A DNA stretch of 64,000 nt from Gluconobacter kanchanaburiensis NBRC 103587 (GTDB taxonomy: Bacteria > Pseudomonadota > Alphaproteobacteria > Acetobacterales > Acetobacteraceae). The translations under genes and the position numbers were made by a program. The stretch spans positions 248,001 to 312,000 of the forward strand of contig NZ_BJVA01000002.1 in the NCBI RefSeq assembly GCF_007988905.1, in the 5' to 3' direction. Below are positions 36,613 through 45,551 of the stretch, piece after piece; the first letter of the stretch is position 1, and each line of letters opens with the position of its first letter. The notes beneath the pieces are model-generated. The model saw only the letters and a program-made list of their open reading frames with translations, had not been told where the DNA came from and made no database searches.

Positions 36613-37761
36613 TCACATCCGCCACAGGATCTCCGCTCCCGCCGCACGCAGGGACGCGATGTCGCGAAGTCCGGCGAGGCCGAGCACATCGCGGATTTCC
36701 TGCGTCAGGGCCTGAATCGCGGTTTCCACGCCCTGCTCGCCTGCTGCCGCGAGCGCCCAGGCCCAGGGCCGCCCGACGGAGACCGCCGTCGCCCCCAGCG
36801 CCAGAGCTGTCACGACGTCTCCGCCGCGCCGGATCCCGCTATCGAGCACGATATCGGCGCGTCCGCCCACAGCATCGACAATACCGGGCAGCACCTCGAT
36901 CGTCGCGGGGGACGGATCCATCTGTCGCCCGCCGTGATTGGACACGATCACCCCATCCGCGCCCGCGTCCAGCGCCAGCCGGGCATCATCCGGATGCATC
37001 ACGCCCTTGACGATCAACTGCCCCTTCCATTCGGAGCGCAGCCATTCCAGCCCGCTGCGGTCGAGGGTGGGATCGATCTGCGCCGCCATCTCGCGCGCTT
37101 GCCCCATTACACCGGAAACGGTCGTGTAGGGCCGCAGGTTTCCGATCACGGGCATGCCGTGCCGCAGCATCCCCAGCGACCAGCCCGGCCTTCCGGCGAG
37201 ACCGGCCATCTGCCGGGCGCTGGGCCGCGAGAGATGACGGAAGCCATTCCGCACATCGCGCTCCCGCACCGGCGTGATGGCCGTGTCGATCGTGACGATG
37301 ATGCCCTGGATCCCGCAGGCCGTGGCCCGCGCGAGCATGTCCTGCGTCAGCGCCCTGTCCCGGAAGACATAGATCTGCGCGAAGGGACTTCCACCAACGG
37401 CGGCAACATCCTCCATCGCCTCAATCGAGAAGGTGGACACAGCCATCCCCACCCCGCAGCGCCGGGCCGCACGCGCGGCACCGCTTTCGCGGTCGGAATG
37501 CAGCATCCCTGCGAAGCCGACAGGGGCAAGCATGAACGGGGCGGTCCAGTCCTGTCCGAAACAGCGCACGCCGGTTCCGACCTGCGACACGTCCCGCAGA
37601 CCGCGTGGCACGACGCCCCATCGCCCGAACGCCGCGCGATTGCGGGCCATGCTGTGTTCGCCATGCGCACCGCCATCCACATAATCCGCGAACAGGCGGG
37701 GCAGCCTCTGTCGCGCACGCGCCGCCAGAGCCGCGAACGCGCCATCATCAACGACCGTCAT
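36613..37761 (-). CDS. FMN-dependent alpha-hydroxyacid dehydrogenase/oxidase
   Basis: A 382-residue member of the lactate/mandelate/glycolate FMN family, which oxidises L-2-hydroxyacids to 2-oxoacids. It has FMLAPVGFAGMLH, AVSTFSIEAMEDVA, QIYVFRDRALT, the lysine strand GQLIVKGVMHPDDA, the catalytic histidine segment VSNHGGRQMD, and the FMN phosphate site LDSGIRRGGDVVTALALGA. The ATG at 37761 overlaps the 3' end of the amidohydrolase gene by 14 bases, so the two are coupled; a TTG at 37779 is the rejected alternative. Length is normal. With the D-specific reductase at 34072 it could let the pathway handle both forms of a hydroxyacid. Confidence 0.9.
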   Translation of the reverse strand: MTVVDDGAFAALAARARQRLPRLFADYVDGGAHGEHSMARNRAAFGRWGVVPRGLRDVSQVGTGVRCFGQDWTAPFMLAPVGFAGMLHSDRESGAARAARRCGVGMAVSTFSIEAMEDVAAVGGSPFAQIYVFRDRALTQDMLARATACGIQGIIVTIDTAITPVRERDVRNGFRHLSRPSARQMAGLAGRPGWSLGMLRHGMPVIGNLRPYTTVSGVMGQAREMAAQIDPTLDRSGLEWLRSEWKGQLIVKGVMHPDDARLALDAGADGVIVSNHGGRQMDPSPATIEVLPGIVDAVGGRADIVLDSGIRRGGDVVTALALGATAVSVGRPWAWALAAAGEQGVETAIQALTQEIRDVLGLAGLRDIASLRAAGAEILWRM

Positions 37762-39370
37762 AAACAACCCGTCCTTCAAGCACTGTCATCAGAACGCCGA
37801 TCTTCCGGATGTCTTCCGGCGCCACATCAGCAGGATCGGCGGCCAGAACGACCAGATCGGCAGCGTTCCCGACTACAATGCATCCTTCCCGGTCCTCGCG
37901 GTGGGAGGCGAACGCCCCGGCCTGCGTATAGGCAACAAGTGCCTCGTCCACTCCGATCGCCTGCTCCGGCACGAAAGCCGCTCCTTCCGGCCTGCCGTCA
38001 TCCAGCGAACTGCGACGGGTAATCGCCTTGCCGATCCCGTGCAGCGGTGACAGCGAGACGATGGGCCAGTCCGTTCCGAACGCGACCACACTCCCCGCAT
38101 CCAGCAGGGACCGGTTCGGAAAGGCACGGCAGTGCTCTTCACTGCGAACCCGCGTGGCCCAGACGCCGCCCATTCCCATCCATTCGTCCGACGGCGCCAC
38201 CATGACCGGCTGAAGACAGGCCACGACACCCAGTCCGGCAAAGCGGGGAATGTCGTCCGCAAACGGGATTTCCACATGCTCGACGCGGTGGCGCAGCGTG
38301 CGCGTTTCGTCCGGAGTCTGGGCATAGGCGTCCAGCGCAAGGCGGATCGCGCCGCTTCCGATGGCATGTGTCCAGATCTGGAACCCTGCCTCCGTTACAC
38401 GCCTGACCGCCGCCTTGTAGGCCTCCGGCGGCCAGACCAGGGTTCCGGTCTCGTCAGGACGGTCGCCATAGCCCTGCGGCATGTATCCGGTATGGGATTC
38501 CAGAACCCCATCCAGAAAGAACTTCACGCCATCAAGGCTGAGCATGGGCGAGCGATAGGTGCGACGAAGGGAGTCGATCTCCCTGAGCCGTGTCTCCGAC
38601 AGAGCCGGGGGCGGCATCTCCACCATTACGCCAACACGACAGGTCAGAGTCCCTGCGTCCTCCATCTCCCTCAGGACCGGAAAGAGGCTTTCATCATAGG
38701 CCGCGCTTTCCACCCGCGTGATGCCGTAGCGTGCGATTTCGGCGAAAACGCGCCGGATTCCGTCACGGATCATGGCCTCGTCCATCGGCGGCACGCAGGC
38801 GGAAACAAGCTTGGCTGCTTCCTCCTTCAGCCAGCCCGTGGGCGAACCATCAGGCCTGCGCACGATTTCACCCCCTTCCGGATCGGGCGTGGAGGCATCG
38901 ATCCCGGCACGTTCAAGCGCCCTGCTGTTCGCCCAGGCTGCATGCGCCATGCCGGAACGCAGGAAAACCGGCCGATCCGGAACGACGGCATCGAGCATCG
39001 CACGGTCGAAGCCTTCGGGGGGCAGATCGGGGTAGCCGTAACTCCATTCGAGACCGAGAAGCCAGTCACGGTCAGGATTGGCCTCAGCAAAAGCGGCAAC
39101 CCTTTCCACGACCTCGGCCATGGTGCGCGCGTCCCTCAGGCCGATATTGCTGAGATATTCCGTACCCATCAGCAGGTGGAGATGGCTGTCTACAAATCCC
39201 GGCAGGACGCACGCCCCGTCCAGATCAATGCGCTCCACGTCCTGCGGTGCGGACGCCGTGATCGCGGCTTCTTCGCCGATCGCGACGATGCTTCCGTCGC
39301 GGATCAGAAGACCGCCATGCAGGCGTGTCTGGTCTGGAAGGACGATCCGGGCATTATGCAGAAGGGTCAT
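37748..39370 (-). CDS. Amidohydrolase family 3 (YtcJ-like) metal-dependent hydrolase
   Basis: A 540-residue amidohydrolase of the YtcJ-like group. The N-terminal beta-sandwich (NARIVLPDQTRLHGGLLIRDG) leads into the metal site GFVDSHLHLLMG; later parts are WLLGLEWSYGYPDLPPEGFDR, RVESAAYDESLFPVL, the His of RHRVEHVEIPFADDIP and FGTDWPIVSLSPLHGIGKA. Such enzymes cleave amide or cyclic amide bonds; few have known substrates. The ATG at 39370 overlaps the permease stop in an ATGA; the longer frame up to 39556 lies inside the permease gene and is rejected. Direct coupling to an NCS1 permease suggests that the imported compound is its substrate. Confidence 0.88.
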   Translation of the reverse strand: MTLLHNARIVLPDQTRLHGGLLIRDGSIVAIGEEAAITASAPQDVERIDLDGACVLPGFVDSHLHLLMGTEYLSNIGLRDARTMAEVVERVAAFAEANPDRDWLLGLEWSYGYPDLPPEGFDRAMLDAVVPDRPVFLRSGMAHAAWANSRALERAGIDASTPDPEGGEIVRRPDGSPTGWLKEEAAKLVSACVPPMDEAMIRDGIRRVFAEIARYGITRVESAAYDESLFPVLREMEDAGTLTCRVGVMVEMPPPALSETRLREIDSLRRTYRSPMLSLDGVKFFLDGVLESHTGYMPQGYGDRPDETGTLVWPPEAYKAAVRRVTEAGFQIWTHAIGSGAIRLALDAYAQTPDETRTLRHRVEHVEIPFADDIPRFAGLGVVACLQPVMVAPSDEWMGMGGVWATRVRSEEHCRAFPNRSLLDAGSVVAFGTDWPIVSLSPLHGIGKAITRRSSLDDGRPEGAAFVPEQAIGVDEALVAYTQAGAFASHREDREGCIVVGNAADLVVLAADPADVAPEDIRKIGVLMTVLEGRVVYDGR

Positions 39371-40755
39371 GCGCGCTCTCCGCCCGGAAGGGCGCTGGCA
39401 CGAAAGCGCCGTTCCATAAAAATATACAGCGGCGGCGTCAGTGCGAGACTCACCACCCAGGAGATGTCCACACCACCCAGCATCTTCGCGAGGCTGCCCG
39501 TATAAAGGGCCGTTGAGAGGAACGGGACCTGAAAGAGAATGCCCGCCACGTAGCAACCGAGCGCGGGAATATTCCAGTATCCGTAACGGCCGCCATCGCG
39601 CCTGAAAAACGACGCCACGTCATACTCGCCGTGATGAAGGATGTAGTAATCGGTCAGGTTGATGGCGGTCCATGGGATCATGATGGACATCAGGAGTTCG
39701 AGAAACTCGCTATAGGCCGTCATGAAACGGTCGGCCATCAGCGTCGCCATTCCGAAAGCGAACAGGAGCAGCGCGATCGTGACCACGAGCCGCGCGCCGC
39801 GTCCGTAATGATGGTCAGGCGTAAAGGTCTGGGCGACGGTCAGGGTGGAGAGCGCGCCGCAATAGACGTTCATCGCATTCGCCACCGCAATGCCGAGCGA
39901 AAGCGCCAGCATGACCGGCACTGTCGCCACGCCGAGCAGCGATGTCAGAACCGCCACGACATGCTGACCGCCCACAAGCGTTCCCACAGCGGCTCCCAGT
40001 CCCATCGCTAGGAACGATCCGGAGACCGATCCGGAAAAACACGCGATGAACGCATTTTTCTCGTTTTTTCCGCCAGCGGGAAGATAACGCGATGAATCCG
40101 ACACATAGGGCGCATAGGCGATCTGCCACAGAGCCGCGAGCGAAACGGTCCTCAGGATGCCGGTCCCGCTGCCCCAGTGCGCCGCATCCACATGCATCGC
40201 GGGATGCGGGAGCATCAGCGCCACGAAACACACCAGAACGGCAATCCCGCACAGCAGGCTCAGGATCCGGGCGGCCGCATGAATGACGTGATAGCCCATG
40301 ACGGCGGGCAGAACCGAAAGAAGCTGGATGATCACGATGGCGGGAAAACGGCCCAGCCCTGGAATGCAGGCCTGTACCCCTTCTGCCCCCAGCACGAGAT
40401 TGGAGGCGACAAAACCAACATACATCAGAACGATGATCGCGGTGATCGGGACGGCGCCGAACAGTCCGAACTGACCCCGCGTCTGAATCATCTGAGGCAC
40501 TCCCAGTCGCGGCCCCTGGGCAGCATGAAGCGCCATAAACACGCCGCCGACGAGATTGCCCAGAAGCAAAGAAAGGATCGCAGGAATGAGGGAGAGGCCG
40601 AAAACCGTTGTCGCAAGGGCGCCGGTCGCGACCGTCAGCATCATCAGATTGGGCCCGAACCAGACGGTGAACAGGTCCCGAGCCGTCCCGTGCCGCCGTT
40701 CGGCCGGAATGGGATAGATCGTCTCGGATTCCAGTGTGCTGACCGCATCCACCAT
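39367..40755 (-). CDS. NCS1-family nucleobase/cation symporter (cytosine permease-like)
   Basis: A 462-residue inner membrane transporter of the NCS1 family (cytosine, hydantoin, allantoin, thiamine and pyridoxine carriers), with 12 predicted helices. Family features are TIYPIPAERRHGTARDLFTVWFGPN (its first part), GNLVGGVFMALHAAQGPRLG, QTRGQFGLFG, and a conserved IAYAPYVSDSSRYLP. It is the first gene of a leftward operon with the amidohydrolase, FMN dehydrogenase and probably the aldehyde dehydrogenase and GhrA-like reductase. A second NCS1 gene at 45552 is a clear paralogue. NCS1 members carry small N-heterocycles, which is the best clue to the kind of compound used by this region. Confidence 0.9.
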   Translation of the reverse strand: MVDAVSTLESETIYPIPAERRHGTARDLFTVWFGPNLMMLTVATGALATTVFGLSLIPAILSLLLGNLVGGVFMALHAAQGPRLGVPQMIQTRGQFGLFGAVPITAIIVLMYVGFVASNLVLGAEGVQACIPGLGRFPAIVIIQLLSVLPAVMGYHVIHAAARILSLLCGIAVLVCFVALMLPHPAMHVDAAHWGSGTGILRTVSLAALWQIAYAPYVSDSSRYLPAGGKNEKNAFIACFSGSVSGSFLAMGLGAAVGTLVGGQHVVAVLTSLLGVATVPVMLALSLGIAVANAMNVYCGALSTLTVAQTFTPDHHYGRGARLVVTIALLLFAFGMATLMADRFMTAYSEFLELLMSIMIPWTAINLTDYYILHHGEYDVASFFRRDGGRYGYWNIPALGCYVAGILFQVPFLSTALYTGSLAKMLGGVDISWVVSLALTPPLYIFMERRFRASALPGGERA

Positions 40756-40972
40756 ACCATGTCCTCATTACGTTCGCCGATAACCGGCAGGTCAGTAGAT
40801 CATAACATCTTCCGGCTTTGTAATGGATTTCTGCTGCATATTTCCTGAAGCCATGCCCCGGAAAAATCTATGCTGAAAACCTCCTGGTCAGGGTTTTCAT
40901 TCCGCTTCCATCATATCTATACCAGAGCCAGACCCGAGCTTCAGTCTCACCCCGAAGCGGAGAGCACAGTCC

Positions 40973-41977
40973 ATGCTTGCTGCACGTTTCTACGGAATCG
41001 GTGACATCCGTGTCATGCCAACAGAACCGTCTCCGGAACTGAAGGAAGGCTTCGTCCGCGTGCGGATCGAGGCCGCTGGAATCTGCGGCTCGGACCTGCA
41101 TAACTTCCGGACGGGCCAGTGGATGTCCCGATGTCCCGTCACACCGGGACACGAACTTTCCGGTACCGTTACGCAAACATGCGGCGACTGCGCGGGCCTC
41201 GTGCCGGGCGATCATGTCGTCGCAGATTCCCGCGTCGGGTGTGGCCGCTGCGCCTCCTGCCGGTCCGGCCAGCCGAACCTGTGCCGCACGCTTGGTTTCG
41301 TGGGCGAGGTCTGTGACGGCGGTTTCGCACAGGAGGTTGTCCTTCCGGCGACACAGCTCCTGCGACTGCCCGCCGACATGCCGCTCCGGCACGGGGCGCT
41401 GGCCGAACCGCTTGCCGTTGCCCTCCATGCCGTGCATCGCCTCGCCCCGACGGAGGGCGCCCGCATTGTGGTCTGTGGCGGAGGAACGATCGGTGGCCTC
41501 GCGGCGCTAATCCTGCGCGAACGCGGACATGAGGTTTCGCTGCTCGAACGCAATGCCGGTCGTCAGGCACTGCTCCAGAATATCGCCGGCACCACGCCCC
41601 TGTCAGCGGATGAAGAGAACTGGGGCGCGCATTTCGTTCTGGATGCGACGGGCGCGGCCCCGGTCATCGAACTGGCCTGCCTGCGTGTGGCGCCCGGAGG
41701 GCGAATGGTTCTTGCGGGACTGTTCCACCAGAAGCCGCAGATCGATTTCAACCTTATCGTTGAAAGGGAAATCGAGATCCTCGGCGTCAGCGCCTTTGCC
41801 GACGAGATGCCGCAGGCCATCGCCCTTATCCCGCAGCTCGGTGAAAAACTCGACGCCTTGATCAGCGGCCCGCATGCCCTTCAGGACCTGCCGCAGCGCT
41901 ATGAGGCCCTGCTCGCCGGGACTGAAATCCGACTAAAAACCCTGATCGCCCCCAACGGCACGAGCAGCGCATGGTAG
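40973..41977 (+). CDS. Zinc-dependent medium-chain alcohol/polyol dehydrogenase
   Basis: A 334-residue medium-chain dehydrogenase. The catalytic zinc ligands are in AAGICGSDLHNF and GHELSG; the structural zinc cysteines are in VGCGRCASCRSGQPNLC; the nucleotide site is VVCGGGTIGGLAAL. It resembles L-threonine/sorbitol dehydrogenase-type enzymes. It opens a rightward run of four genes (dehydrogenase, SDR, HisD-like, kinase), and its stop overlaps the SDR start by seven bases. The 217-base gap upstream separates it from the divergent NCS1 permease operon and must hold both promoters. Confidence 0.9.
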   Translation: MLAARFYGIGDIRVMPTEPSPELKEGFVRVRIEAAGICGSDLHNFRTGQWMSRCPVTPGHELSGTVTQTCGDCAGLVPGDHVVADSRVGCGRCASCRSGQPNLCRTLGFVGEVCDGGFAQEVVLPATQLLRLPADMPLRHGALAEPLAVALHAVHRLAPTEGARIVVCGGGTIGGLAALILRERGHEVSLLERNAGRQALLQNIAGTTPLSADEENWGAHFVLDATGAAPVIELACLRVAPGGRMVLAGLFHQKPQIDFNLIVEREIEILGVSAFADEMPQAIALIPQLGEKLDALISGPHALQDLPQRYEALLAGTEIRLKTLIAPNGTSSAW

Positions 41978-42738
41978 ACACGCCCGACCTCTTTTCGCTC
42001 AGGGGCAGAACCGCTCTCGTCACCGGTGGCGGACGGGGGCTGGGATATGCGATGGCGCTGCATCTCGCACGATGCGGCGCGGACGTCCGCATCGCGGGCC
42101 GCACGGCTGCCACGCTCGAAAGGGCCTGCTCGGATGCGGAAAAGGCCGGTCTGCGCCTGCGCCCTGTGATCATGGATGTGGCCTCCACCGAGGCTATCCG
42201 CGCGGCGTTCTCAGAGATTACCCAGACGGCTCCGCAACTGGACATCGTCGTCAACAATGCCGGGGACGAAAGTCTGCGCGCCAGCGACGACGTGGACGAA
42301 GCCCTGTGGAACAGGCTGCTCGACACCAATCTCAAGGGACCGTTCTTCGTCGCCCAGCACGCCGCACGCCTCATGACAAAAGGGGGCAGCATCATCAATC
42401 TTGCTTCCCTGACCTCGGCGGCGGGCGTGGCAAAGGCCGTTCCCTACAGCGCGTCTAAATCCGGCATCCTCGGTGTGACGCGCAGTCTGGCGGTCGAATG
42501 GGCACCGCGCGGGATCCGCGTCAATGCGCTGGCTCCAGGCTATTTCCATACCGACATGACCGCTCCTTTCTTTGCCGATACCGACTGGCAGACGCGGATG
42601 CTCGCGCAGATCCCGCTCGGCCGGTTCGGACTGCCGGACGATCTTGCCGGCCCTCTCCAGTTTCTATGCTCCCCGGCCTCGGCCTACGTCACCGGGCAGG
42701 TGTTCTATGTTGATGGCGGGACCCTCGCCGCACTCTGA
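41971..42738 (+). CDS. Short-chain dehydrogenase/reductase
   Basis: A 255-residue classical SDR. It has the cofactor site TGGGRGLGYAMA, the NNAG motif, the active-site Ser in SLTSAAG, the YSASK tetrad, PG in LAPGYFHTDM and a C-terminal YVTGQVFYVDGG. Such enzymes oxidise secondary alcohols on sugars, polyols or cyclic compounds. Overlap with the zinc dehydrogenase gene by seven bases and short spacing to the HisD-like gene show a common operon. Residues after TGGG and RT in the second strand (IAGRT) suggest NADP could be accepted, but this is not certain. Confidence 0.9.
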   Translation: MVDTPDLFSLRGRTALVTGGGRGLGYAMALHLARCGADVRIAGRTAATLERACSDAEKAGLRLRPVIMDVASTEAIRAAFSEITQTAPQLDIVVNNAGDESLRASDDVDEALWNRLLDTNLKGPFFVAQHAARLMTKGGSIINLASLTSAAGVAKAVPYSASKSGILGVTRSLAVEWAPRGIRVNALAPGYFHTDMTAPFFADTDWQTRMLAQIPLGRFGLPDDLAGPLQFLCSPASAYVTGQVFYVDGGTLAAL

Positions 42739-42786
42739 CACCCACCCGCGCCAACAGGTTCACAGCCCCTTACAGGATTGCTCTTC

Positions 42787-44115
42787 ATGTCAGATCACGT
42801 CACGTTCCACGATCTCACGCAGACAGCCGAAATCCCCGAAGCCCTTCTGCAACGGACCGAGAGCGACCTGTCAGTCTTTGTCGAGCGCGTGACGCCCATC
42901 ATCGAGCGCGTGCGGACCGAGGGCGATGCGGCGCTGCGCCATTTTGCCCAGGCGTTCGACGGCGTCACCGACCCGCAGATGAGCATCAAGGCGACCCCTG
43001 AAGAGTTCGAGGCCGCTTTCGCCAGCATCGAGCCGGACGTGCTCGAAGCCATCAAATACGGCATCGACAACATCCGCCGCTTCCATGAAGCCCAGAAACC
43101 CGAAGAAAGCTGGATGATCGAGGTCCGTCCGGGCATCTGGGCCGGCGACCGGAACGTTCCGATCGATTCCGTCGCCTGTTACGTCCCGCGCGGCAAGGGC
43201 TGCTTCCCCAGCGTCGTGAACATGACGACCATTCCCGGCAAGGTCGCGGGCGTGCCGCGTCTGATCATCGTAACACCGCCGTCGCCGGACGGCACGGTGG
43301 ATGCCGGCACACTCGTTGCCGCCCGCCTGATCGGCGTGGAAGACGTCTATAAATGTGGTGGCGCACAGGCTGTCGCTGCCGTTGCGTTCGGTACCGAAAC
43401 CGTTCCTGCGTGCGCCAAGATCGTCGGCCCGGGCAGCCCGTATGTCGTCGCAGCCAAGCGCCTGCTTTCCGACCGGATCGATCCCGGCATCCCCGCCGGA
43501 CCAAGCGAGAGCATCATCCTCACCGATGACAGCGTCGATCCCGTCCTCGCGGCCCTCGACCTGATCATCGAATCCGAGCATGGTCCGGACTCGTCAGCAT
43601 GGCTCGTAACCAGCAGCCGCCGCGTTGCCGAAGGCGTCATCGCCGCTCTCCCCGCGCACTGGGCGGACATGGACGAAAAGCGCGCTGGTTTCTCCCGGGC
43701 CGTTCTGGGCGGGAAACATGGCGGCGTCGTGCTGACGAAGAATTTTCAGGCCGCTGTCGATTTCACCAACGCCTATGCGCCGGAACATCTGGAAATCCTG
43801 ACCACCGACCCGATGGCCGATCTGGGGCGCATCCGCAACGCCGGTGAAGTTCTGCTCGGTACGGCCTCCCCGGTCACGCTGTGCAACTACGTGCTCGGCC
43901 CCAACGCGGTCCTGCCGACCAACCGGGCCGCCCGGACGCATTCTCCCCTTTCGGTCCATGACTTCATGAAGCGCATGTCCTTCGCGCGCGTCTCACCTGA
44001 AGCGTATCCGGAAGCCGCCCGCCATGCGGAACGTTTCGCCCGCTACGAGAACTTTACCGGCCATGCCCGCGCGGTTTCCGCGGCCCGCCCGATGCCGAAG
44101 CTCGAACCACGATGA
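42787..44115 (+). CDS. Histidinol dehydrogenase-like enzyme with altered metal ligands (catabolic paralogue)
   Basis: A 442-residue HisD-family protein. HisD oxidises an alcohol to a carboxylate in two NAD-dependent steps. The fold markers are present: VPRGKGCFPSVVNMT, GGAQAVAAVAFGTETV, KIVGPGSPYV, GPSESIILTDD and YAPEHLEI with the catalytic Glu-His pair. The zinc ligands differ from E. coli HisD: the Gln of QAEHGPD is Glu262 (ESEHGPD, His265 kept), and the Asp before SGTNHVLPT is Asn367 in CNYVLGPNAVLPT. These changes and the lack of other his genes argue for a catabolic relative, such as the sulfopropanediol dehydrogenase (HpsN) branch, not histidine synthesis. The ATG at 42787 is preferred over a TTG at 42778. 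Its stop overlaps the kinase start (ATGA). Confidence 0.82.
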   Translation: MSDHVTFHDLTQTAEIPEALLQRTESDLSVFVERVTPIIERVRTEGDAALRHFAQAFDGVTDPQMSIKATPEEFEAAFASIEPDVLEAIKYGIDNIRRFHEAQKPEESWMIEVRPGIWAGDRNVPIDSVACYVPRGKGCFPSVVNMTTIPGKVAGVPRLIIVTPPSPDGTVDAGTLVAARLIGVEDVYKCGGAQAVAAVAFGTETVPACAKIVGPGSPYVVAAKRLLSDRIDPGIPAGPSESIILTDDSVDPVLAALDLIIESEHGPDSSAWLVTSSRRVAEGVIAALPAHWADMDEKRAGFSRAVLGGKHGGVVLTKNFQAAVDFTNAYAPEHLEILTTDPMADLGRIRNAGEVLLGTASPVTLCNYVLGPNAVLPTNRAARTHSPLSVHDFMKRMSFARVSPEAYPEAARHAERFARYENFTGHARAVSAARPMPKLEPR

Positions 44116-45446
44116 GCGATCCATCCGTCAGTGCCGCGGGTATCCTGACCGCGGCCCGCCGGGGCCAGCCCGACCTCGCCAGGTCACTGCTGGCGCGGAT
44201 GATCGAAGAGGAATTCGGGTTTCCGGTCCGGGAGGTCACGCTCGGCGCGGATGACTACAGCCTGAATTCGGTCAACGGATTCCTGACGCGGGAGGACGGG
44301 GAACGCTTTTTCTTCAAGTTCCACCACGAGGAAAACGAAGACTCCGTCCTTCAGGAATTCTATCGCGGCGAAATCCTGCTTGAAGCAGGCTTCCCCGTCG
44401 ATATGCCCGCCTATGTCTGCCGCCGCGTGGGACGGCAGATCCTGCTCTACCCCCTGCGGACCATTCCCAAACTCGCGGATGCCGCACGCGCCGTCGATCG
44501 CGGGCATCCGCTTCCCGGAGCCGACGATTCCGCCCTGATTGAAGCACAGCGAGACCTCGACAGGCTGAGTACACGGATCTATCTGCGCACATGGCACCCG
44601 ATCACCGCTGCCCAGAGTGAGGAGGAGCCGATCCACCAGCTCTTCCACCATCGCCTGACAAACCCGGACAGCCCGGCAGGCATCCTCGGCGGTCGTGCGG
44701 CCACGTTCTTCGCCGAAGACCGGAGGTTCGCTTTTCCGGGCCTCAGTGTCAGCGGCGCGGAACTGCGCCGCCTGCGCTGGGTGATCGACGGCGTGGCCTA
44801 TGACCGTACTTTGCAGGACTGTCTGGAAAACGCTCTGGCGCTTCTCGACCCTGCGGTTCTGGCGGCCTCGGGCGGTGTCATCGCCCATGGCGATGCCCAT
44901 AACGCCAATGTCTGGTTCACACCTCAGAACAGCGAAGCAGGGACGGCGGCGAGCCTCACATTCTTCGATCCGGCCTTCGCAGGGCGCGATATCCCGGCCC
45001 TACTGGCCGAAATCAAGGCCACGTTCCATAATATCTTCGCACACCCTGACTGGCTATATCATTCCGCGGAACTGATGAGCACGCCGAAGATCACGATCCG
45101 TGACGGCACCGCGTTTGTGACGACCGGATGGTCCCTGCCCCCGCTGCGGCAGGCCTTTCTGGAAGATAAGGGACGGCTTCTATGGACACCGCTGCTGGCG
45201 GCCCTGTCCGAACTCGGCGCACTTCCGGAGACCTGGCGGGAAACCATCCGCGCCGGACTGTTCTGCTGCCCGACGCTGGTGATGGATCTCTGCGCCCGCT
45301 CCGAAAGCGCTCCGAACAGCCGTCACACGCCTGCGTCCTCCCTGACAGGTCTCGCAGTCGCCATGATGTGCGGCGCGGAACCCGGACCGGAAGAGCAGGA
45401 TGTCGTCTCCCGTTTTCTCGACGCCATTGATCCGTCGCGCATCTGA
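44112..45446 (+). CDS. APH/choline-kinase-fold phosphotransferase
   Basis: A 444-residue protein with the aminoglycoside phosphotransferase fold. The N-lobe has FFFKFHHEENEDSVLQEFY (nucleotide lysine region); the catalytic loop is AHGDAHNANVWF (His259, Asp261) and the metal Asp286 lies in TFFDPAFAG. It is longer than typical APH enzymes because of an insert between the lobes and a C-terminal helical part. In a catabolic operon, start overlapping the HisD-like stop by four bases, it is much more likely to phosphorylate a pathway intermediate (an alcohol, amino alcohol or sugar-like compound) than to confer antibiotic resistance. The substrate is unknown. Confidence 0.8.
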   Translation: MSDPSVSAAGILTAARRGQPDLARSLLARMIEEEFGFPVREVTLGADDYSLNSVNGFLTREDGERFFFKFHHEENEDSVLQEFYRGEILLEAGFPVDMPAYVCRRVGRQILLYPLRTIPKLADAARAVDRGHPLPGADDSALIEAQRDLDRLSTRIYLRTWHPITAAQSEEEPIHQLFHHRLTNPDSPAGILGGRAATFFAEDRRFAFPGLSVSGAELRRLRWVIDGVAYDRTLQDCLENALALLDPAVLAASGGVIAHGDAHNANVWFTPQNSEAGTAASLTFFDPAFAGRDIPALLAEIKATFHNIFAHPDWLYHSAELMSTPKITIRDGTAFVTTGWSLPPLRQAFLEDKGRLLWTPLLAALSELGALPETWRETIRAGLFCCPTLVMDLCARSESAPNSRHTPASSLTGLAVAMMCGAEPGPEEQDVVSRFLDAIDPSRI

Positions 45447-45551
45447 TCAGGACGAATCAATAACATTCAATGTCGGCCAGCTTGAGGTCGACATCATTCC
45501 GGGACAATAACACATCAGAACGACCCTGAACGGAAAGGATCTCTCCGCGCC

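Noticed and set aside
36385-38022. Plus-strand open frame of 545 codons antisense to the aldehyde dehydrogenase, FMN dehydrogenase and amidohydrolase genes
   Set aside because: It is rich in Arg, Pro, His and Gly with no domain, and the opposite strand encodes well-conserved enzymes. It is an artefact of high GC content.
38132-39505. Plus-strand open frame of 457 codons antisense to the amidohydrolase gene
   Set aside because: No recognisable domain and low-complexity basic content; the minus-strand amidohydrolase is clear.
42787-44115. Biosynthetic histidinol dehydrogenase (hisD of histidine synthesis)
   Set aside because: No other his genes nearby and two zinc-ligand positions differ, so a catabolic paralogue is preferred.
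44112-45446. Aminoglycoside resistance gene
   Set aside because: The fold matches, but the operon is catabolic and the protein is much longer than resistance enzymes.
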